Shown here piece after piece: positions 9,704 to 17,767 of a DNA stretch of 39,748 nucleotides. Within the stretch, counting starts at the first letter, position 1. Each line of letters starts with the position of its first letter. The stretch is from Streptomyces sp. MBT65 (GTDB lineage: Bacteria; Actinomycetota; Actinomycetes; Streptomycetales; Streptomycetaceae), in NCBI RefSeq assembly GCF_016612545.1, contig NZ_JAENRY010000106.1, positions 32,501 to 72,248 on the forward strand, given 5' to 3'. The notes beneath the pieces were generated by a model. It was not told the origin of the DNA and ran no database searches. It saw nothing but the letters and a program-made list of their open reading frames with translations. Position numbers and translations under genes: made by a program.

Positions 9704-9996
9704 TGAGCGACTCAGTTCCCGAGCCCGAGGCGGCACCCGGGCCGGAGGCAGTACCTGAGGCGGAGCCCGCGGACGACCCCGCCGCCCCCGCGCCCCTGAA
9801 CGTGGACCGCGCCCCGAGCGGCAACGCCGACGTCGACGCCCAGCTCGGGCGCCTTGCCGACACCGACCACCTCGCCACGGACGGACATGTCGAGGTGTAC
9901 GAGGATGTACACCGGGGGCTGCGCGACGCGCTCACCGCGCTCGACGCCCGCCCGGGACCTCCGGCGCCCCCAGCGCCGTACACCAATAGGAGCTGA
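9703..9996 (+). CDS. Small acidic Pro/Ala-rich protein upstream of tlyA
   Basis: This 97-residue protein has a disordered N-terminal half rich in Pro, Glu and Ala and a compact second half: DAQLGRLADTDHLATDGHVE, then VYEDVHRGLRDALTAL, which looks helical. The spacing before tlyA is short (7 bases from stop to GTG), and a ribosome site for tlyA lies inside its 3' end, so the two genes are probably co-transcribed. M. tuberculosis has a small gene of unknown role (Rv1693) in the same place before tlyA, which supports it as real. No catalytic motif, signal peptide or membrane segment is visible. Function is unknown. Confidence 0.8.
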   Translation: MSDSVPEPEAAPGPEAVPEAEPADDPAAPAPLNVDRAPSGNADVDAQLGRLADTDHLATDGHVEVYEDVHRGLRDALTALDARPGPPAPPAPYTNRS

Positions 9997-10003
9997 ACCG
10001 AAC

Positions 10004-10819
10004 GTGGCAGGAGTGGCACGCCGGCGTCTCGACGCCGAGCTGGTCCGGCGGAAGCTCGCGCGCTCGCGGGAGCACGCGAGCCAGTTGATCGCCGCCGGCC
10101 GGGTCACCGTGGGCAGGACCGTCGCGACCAAGCCGGCCACCCAGGTGGAGACCGCGGCCGCCATCGTCGTCGTGGCGGACGACGGAGACCCCGACTACGT
10201 GTCGCGCGGTGGCCACAAGCTCGCGGGCGCGCTGGAGGTCTTCGTGCCGCGGGGGCTCGTGGTCGAGGGACGGCGGGCGCTGGACGCCGGCGCGTCCACC
10301 GGAGGCTTCACCGATGTGCTGCTGCGGGCCGGTGCCACGCAGGTCGTCGCCGTGGACGTCGGGTACGGACAACTCGCTTGGTCTCTGCAGAGCGATGAAC
10401 GCGTCACCGTCAAGGACCGTACGAACGTACGCGAGTTGACGCTTGAAGCGATCGATGGGGAGCCTGTGGATCTAGTCGTGGGGGATCTGTCCTTCATCCC
10501 GCTCGGGCTGGTGCTGCCCGCCCTGGCGCGGTGCACGAAGCCGGACGCGGACCTGGTGATGATGGTCAAGCCGCAGTTCGAGGTGGGGAAGGAACGGCTG
10601 GGGAGCGGGGGCGTCGTACGCAGCCCCGAACTCCGGGCCGAGGCCGTGCGCGGAGTCGCCCGCCGGGCGGCCGAGCTGGGGCTCGGGGTGGAGGGTGTCA
10701 CCGCCAGCCCGCTGCCCGGGCCCTCCGGGAATGTCGAGTACTTTCTGTGGCTGCGGGCCGGCGCACCCGAACTGGACCCGGCCGATGTTGACCGTGCAGT
10801 GGCGGAGGGGCCGCGTTGA
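10004..10819 (+). CDS. tlyA: TlyA family rRNA 2'-O-methyltransferase
   Basis: This 271-residue protein has an N-terminal S4 RNA-binding domain (RRRLDAELVRRKLARSREHA, residues about 6-65) and a Rossmann methyltransferase domain. The SAM site is visible as DAGASTGGFTDVLL, then VVAVDVGYGQL, with DLSFIPL as the catalytic-region motif. TlyA enzymes methylate the 2'-OH of C1920 in 23S rRNA and, in the longer class, C1409 in 16S rRNA, and this is needed for capreomycin sensitivity. The complete S4 domain suggests the dual-specificity type. The GTG at 10004 has AGGAG about 11 bases upstream. The NAD kinase gene overlaps its last four bases (TTGA), so they are translationally coupled. The position matches Rv1694. 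Confidence 0.95.
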   Translation: MAGVARRRLDAELVRRKLARSREHASQLIAAGRVTVGRTVATKPATQVETAAAIVVVADDGDPDYVSRGGHKLAGALEVFVPRGLVVEGRRALDAGASTGGFTDVLLRAGATQVVAVDVGYGQLAWSLQSDERVTVKDRTNVRELTLEAIDGEPVDLVVGDLSFIPLGLVLPALARCTKPDADLVMMVKPQFEVGKERLGSGGVVRSPELRAEAVRGVARRAAELGLGVEGVTASPLPGPSGNVEYFLWLRAGAPELDPADVDRAVAEGPR

Positions 10820-11721
10820 CACAGAACCGAGCTCGTACTGTTTTCCTGCTCGCGCACACGGGACGGCCTGCGGCCATCCGGAGTGCCGAGCTGGTCGTCA
10901 AGGGGCTGCTCCAGTCCGGCATCGGAGTGCGCGTCCTGGAGTACGAGGCACGCGACCTGCCGCTTCCCGACGAGGTGGAGACGGTCACCGAGGCCACCCC
11001 GCAGTGCCTTGAGGGCTGCGAGCTGCTCATCGTCCTCGGCGGCGACGGCACGCTGCTGCGCGGCGCGGAGTTCGCGCGGGCGTCGGGGGTGCCGATGCTC
11101 GGCGTCAACCTCGGCAGCGTGGGGTTCCTCGCGGAGGCCGAGCGGGACGACCTCGACAAGGTCGTGGACCGGGTGGTCACGCGGGCCTACGAGGTCGAGG
11201 AGCGGATGACCGTCGATGTCGTCGTGCACAAGAACGGCAACATCGTGCACACGGACTGGGCGCTGAACGAGGCGGCGGTGCAGAAGGCCGGCGCCGAGAA
11301 GCTGCTGGAAGTCGTGCTGGAGATCGACGGGCGCCCGGTGACGGGGTTCGGGTGCGACGGGATCGTTTGTGCGACGCCCACCGGGTCCACCGCGTACGCC
11401 TTCTCCGCCGGGGGGCCTGTGGTGTGGCCCGAGGTCGAGGCGTTGCTGATGGTGCCGATCAGTGCGCACGCGCTGTTCGCGAAGCCGTTGGTGACCTCGC
11501 CGGATTCTGTGTTGGCCGTCGAGGTGTTGCCGCACATCCCCCCGGGGGTTCTGTGGTGTGACGGGCGGCGGACGGTTGAACTGCCTGCCGGGGCCCGGGT
11601 CGAGGTGCGCAGGGGTGCTGTGCCCGTGCGGCTGGCTCGGCTGCACCATGCGTCCTTCACCGACCGGCTTGTCGCCAAGTTCGCGTTGCCTGTTTCGGGA
11701 TGGCGGGGGGCTCCTCACTAG
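10816..11721 (+). CDS. nadK: NAD kinase
   Basis: The 301-residue protein makes NADP from NAD with ATP or polyphosphate. Diagnostic motifs are the GGDGTLLR loop near residues 75-82, NLGSVGFLAEAE, the NE-type motif WALNEAAV, and the glycine-rich TPTGSTAYAFSAGGP that forms the active-site and oligomer contact. The start is TTG at 10816, overlapping the tlyA stop by four bases. A TTG in this position is common in actinobacterial tlyA-nadK-recN clusters. The protein is cytosolic. The gene order tlyA-nadK-recN is conserved in actinobacteria (Rv1694-Rv1696). Confidence 0.96.
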   Translation: MTQNRARTVFLLAHTGRPAAIRSAELVVKGLLQSGIGVRVLEYEARDLPLPDEVETVTEATPQCLEGCELLIVLGGDGTLLRGAEFARASGVPMLGVNLGSVGFLAEAERDDLDKVVDRVVTRAYEVEERMTVDVVVHKNGNIVHTDWALNEAAVQKAGAEKLLEVVLEIDGRPVTGFGCDGIVCATPTGSTAYAFSAGGPVVWPEVEALLMVPISAHALFAKPLVTSPDSVLAVEVLPHIPPGVLWCDGRRTVELPAGARVEVRRGAVPVRLARLHHASFTDRLVAKFALPVSGWRGAPH

Positions 11722-11798
11722 CACGATTGCGTGGGGACACTCCCCCGGGTGACAGGGTGCCTCGCGCTTCTCCCGCCCTACCTCGTAAGGTCTTCACC

Positions 11799-13529
11799 GT
11801 GCTGGAAGAGATGCGGATACGGTCGCTCGGAGTCATCGACGACGCTGTCGTCGAGCTGTCGCCGGGGTTCACCGCGGTGACGGGTGAGACGGGCGCGGGC
11901 AAGACCATGGTCGTCACCAGTCTGGGGCTGTTGCTCGGAGGGCGGGCGGACCCGGCGCTGGTGCGGATCGGGGCCAAGAACGCGGTGGTGGAGGGGCGGA
12001 TCTCCGTCCCTCCGGCCTCCTCCGCCGTGCTGCGGGCCGAGGAGGCCGGTGCCGAGCTGGAGGACGGGACGCTGCTCATCAGCCGTACCGTTTCCGCCGA
12101 AGGACGGTCCCGGGCACATCTGGGCGGGCGGTCCGTGCCGGTGGGAGTGCTTGCCGAGCTGGCCGACGAGCTGGTCGCCGTGCACGGGCAGACCGATCAG
12201 CAGGGGCTGTTGAAGCAGTCCCGGCAGCGGCAGGCGCTCGACCGGTACGCCGGGGACGCCGTCACCGGGCCGTTGGCCAAGTACGGCGAGGCGTACCGGC
12301 GGCTGCGGGCCGTCGCCGTCGAGCTGGACGAGATCACCACGCGTGCGCGTGAGCGGGCCCAGGAAGCCGACATGCTGCGCTACGGCCTCGACGAGATCGC
12401 CGGCGTGGAACCGCGGGCCGGCGAGGACGTGGAACTCGCCGCCGAGGCCGAGCGGCTCGGGCACGCGGAGGCGCTCGCGTCCGCCGCGACGGTCGCGCAC
12501 GCCGCGCTCGCCGGCAATCCCGAGGACCCCGAGGGCATCGACGCGGCGACCCTCGTCGCGGGTGCGCAGCGGGCGCTGGAGGCCGTACGGTCGCACGACT
12601 CGGCGCTGGCCTCGCTCACCGACCGGATCGGGGAGATCGGCATCCTGTTGGGCGATGTGGCGGGGGAGTTGGCGGGTTACGCCGACGACCTGGACGCTGA
12701 TCCGCTGCGGCTGGCCGCCGTCGAGGAGCGGCGGGCCGCGCTCAACGCGCTCACCCGGAAGTACGGCCAGGACATCGCCGCCGTGCTCGCGTACGCCGAG
12801 CAGGGGGCGGCCCGGCTGACCGAACTCGACGGCGACGACGAGCGGATCGACGAACTCACCGCCGAGCGGGACGCGCTGCGGGGTGAACTGAGCGGTCTGG
12901 CGCAGGCGTTGACCGACGCCCGGACGGAGGCCGCCGCGCGGTTCGCCGCCGCGGTCACCGCCGAGCTCGCCTCCCTCGCGATGCCGCACGCGCGGGTGTC
13001 GTTCGAGATCCGGCAGACCGAGGACCCGGAGGGCGTCGAGGTCGGGGGACGTGCGGTCGCCTACGGCCCGTCGGGCGTCGACGAGGTCGAGCTGCTGCTC
13101 GCCCCGCACCCCGGCGCTCCGCCGCGGCCCATCGCCAAGGGCGCCTCCGGCGGTGAGTTGTCGCGTGTGATGCTCGCCGTGGAGGTCGTGTTCGCGGGGA
13201 CCGATCCCGTGCCGACGTATCTCTTCGACGAGGTCGACGCCGGTGTCGGCGGCAAGGCGGCGGTCGAGATCGGTCGACGCCTCGCGAAGCTCGCGAAGAC
13301 CGCACAGGTCGTGGTCGTCACCCACCTTCCCCAGGTCGCCGCCTTCGCCGACCGGCAGTTGCTGGTCGAGAAGACCAACGACGGGTCCGTGACCCGCTCC
13401 GGCGTGAAGGTCCTCGAAGGCGAGGACCGCGTACGGGAGTTGTCCCGGATGCTGGCCGGCCAGGAGGACTCGGAGACGGCCCGCGCACACGCGGAGGAGC
13501 TGCTGGCGACGGCACGCGCGGACGGCTGA
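11799..13529 (+). CDS. recN: DNA repair protein RecN
   Basis: This SMC-like ATPase of 576 residues acts early in double-strand break repair. Walker A GETGAGKTM lies at about residues 28-36. A long Ala/Glu/Arg-rich coiled-coil region fills the middle. The signature SGGELSRVMLA is near 450 and Walker B TYLFDEVDAGVGG near 473, followed by VVVTHLPQVAAFAD. The chosen GTG at 11799 starts the family-typical MLEEMRIRSLGVI and has AAGG nine bases before it. An open frame continues upstream to 11700, overlapping nadK, but has no family similarity. No clear LexA-type operator was recognised before it. M. tuberculosis has steA directly after recN; here the next gene is different. Confidence 0.96.
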   Translation: MLEEMRIRSLGVIDDAVVELSPGFTAVTGETGAGKTMVVTSLGLLLGGRADPALVRIGAKNAVVEGRISVPPASSAVLRAEEAGAELEDGTLLISRTVSAEGRSRAHLGGRSVPVGVLAELADELVAVHGQTDQQGLLKQSRQRQALDRYAGDAVTGPLAKYGEAYRRLRAVAVELDEITTRARERAQEADMLRYGLDEIAGVEPRAGEDVELAAEAERLGHAEALASAATVAHAALAGNPEDPEGIDAATLVAGAQRALEAVRSHDSALASLTDRIGEIGILLGDVAGELAGYADDLDADPLRLAAVEERRAALNALTRKYGQDIAAVLAYAEQGAARLTELDGDDERIDELTAERDALRGELSGLAQALTDARTEAAARFAAAVTAELASLAMPHARVSFEIRQTEDPEGVEVGGRAVAYGPSGVDEVELLLAPHPGAPPRPIAKGASGGELSRVMLAVEVVFAGTDPVPTYLFDEVDAGVGGKAAVEIGRRLAKLAKTAQVVVVTHLPQVAAFADRQLLVEKTNDGSVTRSGVKVLEGEDRVRELSRMLAGQEDSETARAHAEELLATARADG

Positions 13530-13688
13530 GCGCTGCGCCGGGAGTACGGCGATGTGCGTCGTGGGTCCCCACCGCGGCGCCATCGCGGCGGAGCCGCGGG
13601 CCGACGCTGTATCGCGCCCTTCCGGACGCTGTCGGCCCGCAACCGACTTCACCGGGCCTGCTCGTCGTGCTCCGCATACGGTGGCCCG

Positions 13689-14402
13689 ATGACCGTACGT
13701 ACCTCTCGCACCGCCTCCCTCGCGCTCGCCGCCGCCGTCACCGGGACGACCCTGGTCGCCTTGCGCGGCAAGGGACTTGGGGACGGGTGGGAGCGGAAGA
13801 ACCATGCCGGCCGGACCGTCGGCCCGTACGCGGCCCCGGCTGTCGTCGCCGGAACTGCCCTTGCGGCAGCGCGCGTTCGGCCGGCCGCCGGGTTCGCGGT
13901 GCCGGCGGCGGGGGCGTGCGGTGGGTACGACGACGTGGCCGGCACGGGTGACCCGCGGCGGGGTTTCCGGGCGCGTCTCTCCGCCCTCCGGGAGGGTGAA
14001 GTCACCAGCGGGGCAGTCGAGTTGTTCGGTATCTCGGCCGCGGGACTGGTTGCCGGGGCGCTGCTCAAGGAGCGGTCCTTCGGCAAGGTGCTCGCGGGTG
14101 TGATGGTCGCGGGCGCGGCGCACTTCGTGAACCTCGTGGACGTACGCCCCGGTCGGGCCGCCGGCGCCGTACTCGCCCTCGCCGCGCCGGGGTTGCTGCG
14201 CCGGGGGCCCGGAGCGGAACCGGCCGCCGCCGCGATCGGAGCCGCCGGTGCCACCCTCCCGGACGACCTCGGCGAGCGGACGATGCTCGGCGACGCGGGG
14301 GCGCATGCCCTGGGTGCGGTGCTCGGCGCGGCCGTGGTCGCCGGCAACGGACGGGCCGGGCTGGTGGCGCATGCCGCCGCTGTCGTGGCCGCGGCCGTCT
14401 GA
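13689..14402 (+). CDS. MraY/WecA-like (GT family 4 phosphotransferase-type) membrane protein
   Basis: This 237-residue, very hydrophobic protein keeps scattered motifs of polyprenyl-phosphate sugar-1-phosphate transferases. NHAGRTV matches the early N-x-R/K-G-x-T-V loop, GGYDDVAG matches the D-D motif, NLVDVRPGRA matches the N-x-x-D motif, and MLGDAGAHALGA matches the G-D-S/A-G motif. It is shorter than MraY or WecA (about 320-360 residues) and has fewer membrane segments. It may transfer a sugar phosphate to a lipid carrier, perhaps with the glycosyltransferase gene downstream; this is inference. ATG 13689 is the first sensible start. It occupies the place where steA is expected after recN. 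It could also be a degenerate, inactive member. Confidence 0.65.
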   Translation: MTVRTSRTASLALAAAVTGTTLVALRGKGLGDGWERKNHAGRTVGPYAAPAVVAGTALAAARVRPAAGFAVPAAGACGGYDDVAGTGDPRRGFRARLSALREGEVTSGAVELFGISAAGLVAGALLKERSFGKVLAGVMVAGAAHFVNLVDVRPGRAAGAVLALAAPGLLRRGPGAEPAAAAIGAAGATLPDDLGERTMLGDAGAHALGAVLGAAVVAGNGRAGLVAHAAAVVAAAV

Positions 14403-14430
14403 GGCGATCAGGTGAGCGAGTTCGCACGCT

Positions 14431-14489
14431 CGGTGTGAAGGAGGTTCGGTGTGAAGGACGCTCAGTATGAAGGAGGCGTACGCCTTCAC
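14431..14489. repeat. Three tandem 16-bp repeats ending in a palindrome
   Basis: Units at 14431-14446, 14447-14462 and 14463-14478 read TCGGTGTGAAGGAGGT with one to four changes each. The last unit runs into an interrupted palindrome at 14469-14489 whose core GGCGTACGCC is perfect and whose outer bases TGAA/TTCA also pair. It lies between the MraY-like gene and the glycosyltransferase gene. Each unit carries a GAAGGA(G/C) core like a ribosome site, but no gene follows it closely. An operator array is possible. Confidence 0.7.
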
Positions 14490-14681
14490 TCGTACGGGTG
14501 ACATACCCCGCCTGTGTTGCCCTCCCGTACGGCCCCCGCCGCCTCCGGCGTTGTCGGAACACCCGTACGTGCTGGCATCCTTGAGACGGAACGCGTAGGA
14601 AGCGTGCGGTACACCCCCTCCGCCCGATCCTTCTGTACTTTCTTCGTGACCGCCCGTCGCCGAACCAGGAGCCCCGGCCAC

Positions 14682-15821
14682 GTGACCCCCGTGAGCAGCC
14701 ACTCACCGCACGGCCAGTCGCCGCTGCGCACCGTGCAGGTGCTCGGCGGGGGCGACGCCGCCAGCAGCGCGCATGTGCGCTCCCTGGCCTCCGGGCTCGT
14801 CGCACGGGGCGTGCGGGTGACGGTGTGCGCCCCCACCGAGGCCGATCACACCTACGACTTCACGGGCGCCGGTGCCGAACATGTGCACGTGCCGCGCAGC
14901 AGCGACCCCTCGTCCGTGGCGGCCCTGCGGGCGGCCTGCGCGGACGCCGACCTGGTGCACGCGCACGGGCTGCACGCCTCCTTCCGCGCCGTCCTAGCGC
15001 TCAGCGGCCGCCGCACCCCGCTCGTCGTGACGTGGCACAACCGCGCCCATGCCGAAGGTGCGCGGGCCCATCTGCTGCGGCTGTTGGAGCGGCGGGTGGT
15101 GAAGGCCGCCGTGGTCGTCCTCGGGGCGACGTCCGATCTGGTCGACCGGGCCCGGCGGACCGGCGCCCGGGACGCCCGCCTCGCCGCCGTCGCCCTGCCG
15201 AGCCCGCGCCGGGCCGCCGTGGACCACGACGACCCCGACCGGCTGAGCCCCAAGCTGCGGGCCGAACTCGGCGTCGCCGACCGCCCGTTGCTCATCGCGG
15301 TCGGCTCGCTCGACCGGCAGCGCGGCTACGACACGCTCCTGGACGCCTCGCGCGGCTGGTGCCGCCTCGATCCGGCGCCGTTGCTCGTGATCGCGGGGGA
15401 GGGGCCGCTGCGGGGCGATTTGCAGCGGCGGATCGAGGACGAGGAGCTGCCGGTGCGGCTCATCGGCCGGCGTGACGACGTCGGCGAACTCCTCGCCGCC
15501 GCCGATCTCGCACTCCTGCCCAGCAGTTGGGAGTCCCGCTCGGTGATCGTCCAGGAGGCCCTCCACGCCCGCGTGCCGCTCGTCGCGACCGCCGTCGGCG
15601 GCATCCCCGAACTCGTCGGCGACGCCGCCGCCCTCGTCCCCTACGGCGACGCGAAGGCCCTCGCCGACGCGGTCACCGGACTCCTGCGCGACCCCGAACG
15701 CCGTGAACTGCTGCGGGAGAAGGGCGCCCGGCAGGCCGCCACTTGGCCCACGGAGGACGAGACGGTCGCCCAAGTGCTCAGCGTCTACGACGAGTTGACC
15801 CAGCCGCTGCCGCTGACCTGA
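14682..15821 (+). CDS. GT-B glycosyltransferase (family 4-like)
   Basis: The protein of about 379 residues has the GT-B fold pattern. The N-domain has TVQVLGGGDAASSAHVRSL and DLVHAHGLHASF. The C-domain has LLIAVGSLDRQRGYDTLLDA, then LLVIAGEGPLR, and the retaining E-x7-E motif in WESRSVIVQEALHARVP, followed by VGGIPELVGD. It should transfer a sugar from a nucleotide donor; the acceptor is unknown. GTG 14682 has AGGAG ten bases before it; GTG 14691 is an alternative. The frame is open to 14514 but without similarity. With the MraY-like gene it could serve a cell-envelope or polysaccharide pathway. The last 37 codons are duplicated twice in tandem after the stop, so the natural C-terminus may be altered. 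Confidence 0.88.
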   Translation: MTPVSSHSPHGQSPLRTVQVLGGGDAASSAHVRSLASGLVARGVRVTVCAPTEADHTYDFTGAGAEHVHVPRSSDPSSVAALRAACADADLVHAHGLHASFRAVLALSGRRTPLVVTWHNRAHAEGARAHLLRLLERRVVKAAVVVLGATSDLVDRARRTGARDARLAAVALPSPRRAAVDHDDPDRLSPKLRAELGVADRPLLIAVGSLDRQRGYDTLLDASRGWCRLDPAPLLVIAGEGPLRGDLQRRIEDEELPVRLIGRRDDVGELLAAADLALLPSSWESRSVIVQEALHARVPLVATAVGGIPELVGDAAALVPYGDAKALADAVTGLLRDPERRELLREKGARQAATWPTEDETVAQVLSVYDELTQPLPLT

Positions 15822-16095
15822 GCGCGACCGCTACGGAATGAGCCTGCGGGAGAAGGGCGCCCGACAGGCCGCCACTTGGCCCACCGAGGACGAGACGGTC
15901 GCCCAAGTGCTCAGCGTCTACGACGAGTTGACCCAGCCGCTGCCGCTGACCTGAGCGCGACCGCTACGGAATGAGCCTGCGGGAGAAGGCTGCCACTTGG
16001 CCCACCGAGGACGAGACGGTCGCTCAAGTCCTGAGCTTCTGCGACGAGTTGACCGAGCACCTGCCTGAGCTGGACCGCTACGGCACGAGCCTGCG
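15711..16095 (+). repeat. Tandem repeat of the glycosyltransferase 3' end (three units of about 133 bp)
   Basis: Unit 1 (15711-15843) contains the last 37 codons of the glycosyltransferase gene, its stop and 22 bases beyond. Unit 2 (15844-15976) has only two base differences. Unit 3 (15977-16090) is more diverged and lacks 12 bases and 7 bases; a further partial match CTACGG..GAGCCTGCG follows to 16095. Unit 2 encodes a 38-codon copy beginning at ATG 15838. In unit 3 the stop is lost. The end of unit 3 overlaps the last 13 bases of the PucR gene. The pattern fits slippage between short CTGCG-containing matches. Confidence 0.93.
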
Positions 16096-17724
16096 CGCCC
16101 GCAGTGCCAGGCTCAACGCCAGTACCGTCTGCGGGTCTTCGAGGTCCGTGCCGAGCAACTCACCGATGCGGGCGAGCCGGTTGTAGAGGGTCTGCCGGTT
16201 GAGGTGCAGTTCGCGGGCCGTCTCCGCCTTGCGGCCCGCGTGCGCCAAGTACGTTTCCAGCGTGGGCAGTAGGGGCGGTTTCGAGCGGTTGTCGTGGTCG
16301 CGGAGCGGGCCGATCGCGCGGTCCACGAAGGCCGCCAGGTCGGGGTGGTCGCGCAGCCGCCACAGCAGCAGCTCGATGTCCAGGCGCCGGGCGTCGTACC
16401 AGGGGCGGTCGGACAGGCCCTGGGCCGCCGTCGCCGTCTCGGCCGCGTGCCGCAGTCCCGCCGACGCCGCCGCCCAGCCGCCGGCCACCCCGACGACCAC
16501 GATCGGCGGCTGCGCGCCCGGGCGTTGCATCCCGGCCCGCTCCACGCCCGCCCGCAGTGCCGCCGCGACCCGGTCCGCGACCGCCGACCGCTCCGACTCC
16601 GAGCGCAGGCCGAGGAGGAGGGGGACGCGGCCCTCGACCGGTCGTACGCCCAAAAGGACGGGGACTCCCACCGAGGCCAGCTCTTCCGCGACCGCGCGGG
16701 CCAGGACCGCCCAGCCGCCGCCGGGGGAGGCCAGCGCGTCGCCGAGGCGCATCACCACCGGCAGCAGCGGGCTGGTGCCGGGCTTGAAGCCCAGTACCCG
16801 GGCCTGGGCCGGGGCGTCCTCGGCGGCGATGCGGCCCTCGGCGAGGTCGGTGAGGAAGTCGCCGCGTCCGCGGGCCGCCAGCTCCTCCTCCTGGCGGGCC
16901 TGCATCAGGACCACGGCCAGGATGCCCGCGGCCCGTTCGGCGGCGATCCGGTGCACGGGGGCGAGGGGAGCGCGGACCGGGAGGAGGACGATCCGTGCCC
17001 GCACCGAACCCGTACCGGGACCGCCCCCGGGCACGTCCACCACCACCGAACCGGCCGACGGCGAGGCCTCCTTGTGCGGGCCGCGCAGTCCCTCCCACAC
17101 CTGGAGCGGGTCGGCGCCCTCGGGTCCGGACCCCGCCGCGTACAGGAGTTGGCCGTCCGGCGTCTCCAGGAACACCGGGTTGCCGCTGAAGTCGGCCAGG
17201 ATGCCCAGGACTTGGGGGATTCCGCCGCCGCCGAGCAGGGCCTGAGTGCAACGGCGGTGGACCTCCTCGGCCTGCTGGAGCAGCGCGTAGTGGCCGTTGA
17301 CGATCTCGGTGTGGATCTCCTCGGTGACCGCTACGAACGGCACCTCGCGGTGTAGCTGGACCAGTGGGAGGCCGGTCGCCCGGGCCGTCTCGACGAGGGT
17401 GGCGGGGAGCCGGGTGAAACGCGGGCCGAGTTCGACGACCAGGGCCGCGATGCCGCGCTCGGCCAGGGTGCGGACGAACGCGCGCTGCTCCGCCGGGCGC
17501 GTGCCGAGGCCGTAGCCCGTGGTCAGGAGGAGTTCGCCGCCCTTGAGGAGGGAGGCGATGTTCGGGACCTCGCCCGCGTGCACCCACCGCACGGTCCGCT
17601 GCAACCGGTCGGCGCCCGCCAGGATCTCCGGCAGCCCACTGCGCAGCCCGGGCAGCTCCAGCGCCCGCTGAACGGTGATGCCGGCGCCCTGGCTGTCGAA
17701 TGTGCTGTCCGTACGGCTGTCCAT
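16078..17724 (-). CDS. PucR family transcriptional regulator
   Basis: This 548-residue regulator has three parts. The N-terminal PucR domain begins ITVQRALELPGLRSGLPEIL and includes VRWVHAGEVPNIASLLKGGELLLTTG read in two pieces. A middle region resembles a GGDEF-like or GAF-like ligand domain. The C-terminal helix-turn-helix reads LLPTLETYLAHAGRKAETAR followed by ELHLNRQTLYNRLARIGELL, typical of PucR/CdaR activators. Such proteins often control purine, amine or amino-acid breakdown genes. It lies 43 bases after the FAD oxidase gene on the same strand, so the two may be co-transcribed and the oxidase may be a target. Its 3' end touches the tandem repeat of the glycosyltransferase gene. The effector is unknown. 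Confidence 0.92.
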   Translation of the reverse strand: MDSRTDSTFDSQGAGITVQRALELPGLRSGLPEILAGADRLQRTVRWVHAGEVPNIASLLKGGELLLTTGYGLGTRPAEQRAFVRTLAERGIAALVVELGPRFTRLPATLVETARATGLPLVQLHREVPFVAVTEEIHTEIVNGHYALLQQAEEVHRRCTQALLGGGGIPQVLGILADFSGNPVFLETPDGQLLYAAGSGPEGADPLQVWEGLRGPHKEASPSAGSVVVDVPGGGPGTGSVRARIVLLPVRAPLAPVHRIAAERAAGILAVVLMQARQEEELAARGRGDFLTDLAEGRIAAEDAPAQARVLGFKPGTSPLLPVVMRLGDALASPGGGWAVLARAVAEELASVGVPVLLGVRPVEGRVPLLLGLRSESERSAVADRVAAALRAGVERAGMQRPGAQPPIVVVGVAGGWAAASAGLRHAAETATAAQGLSDRPWYDARRLDIELLLWRLRDHPDLAAFVDRAIGPLRDHDNRSKPPLLPTLETYLAHAGRKAETARELHLNRQTLYNRLARIGELLGTDLEDPQTVLALSLALRARRLVP

Positions 17725-17767
17725 GAAGCGGACGCTACCTGCGCGGATGCCCTCAGCACATCTCGGG

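Noticed and set aside
11778..14702. A 974-codon minus-strand open frame over recN
   Set aside because: It is a GC-bias shadow opposite recN and the MraY-like gene; its translation is low in complexity and has no motifs.
14431..16095. CRISPR array
   Set aside because: The repeats are directly adjoining, without unique spacers, and no cas gene is near.
15838..16186. Small genes at 15838-15954 and 15971-16186
   Set aside because: Both are tandem copies of the glycosyltransferase end, and the second runs antisense into PucR. They have no start signals of their own.
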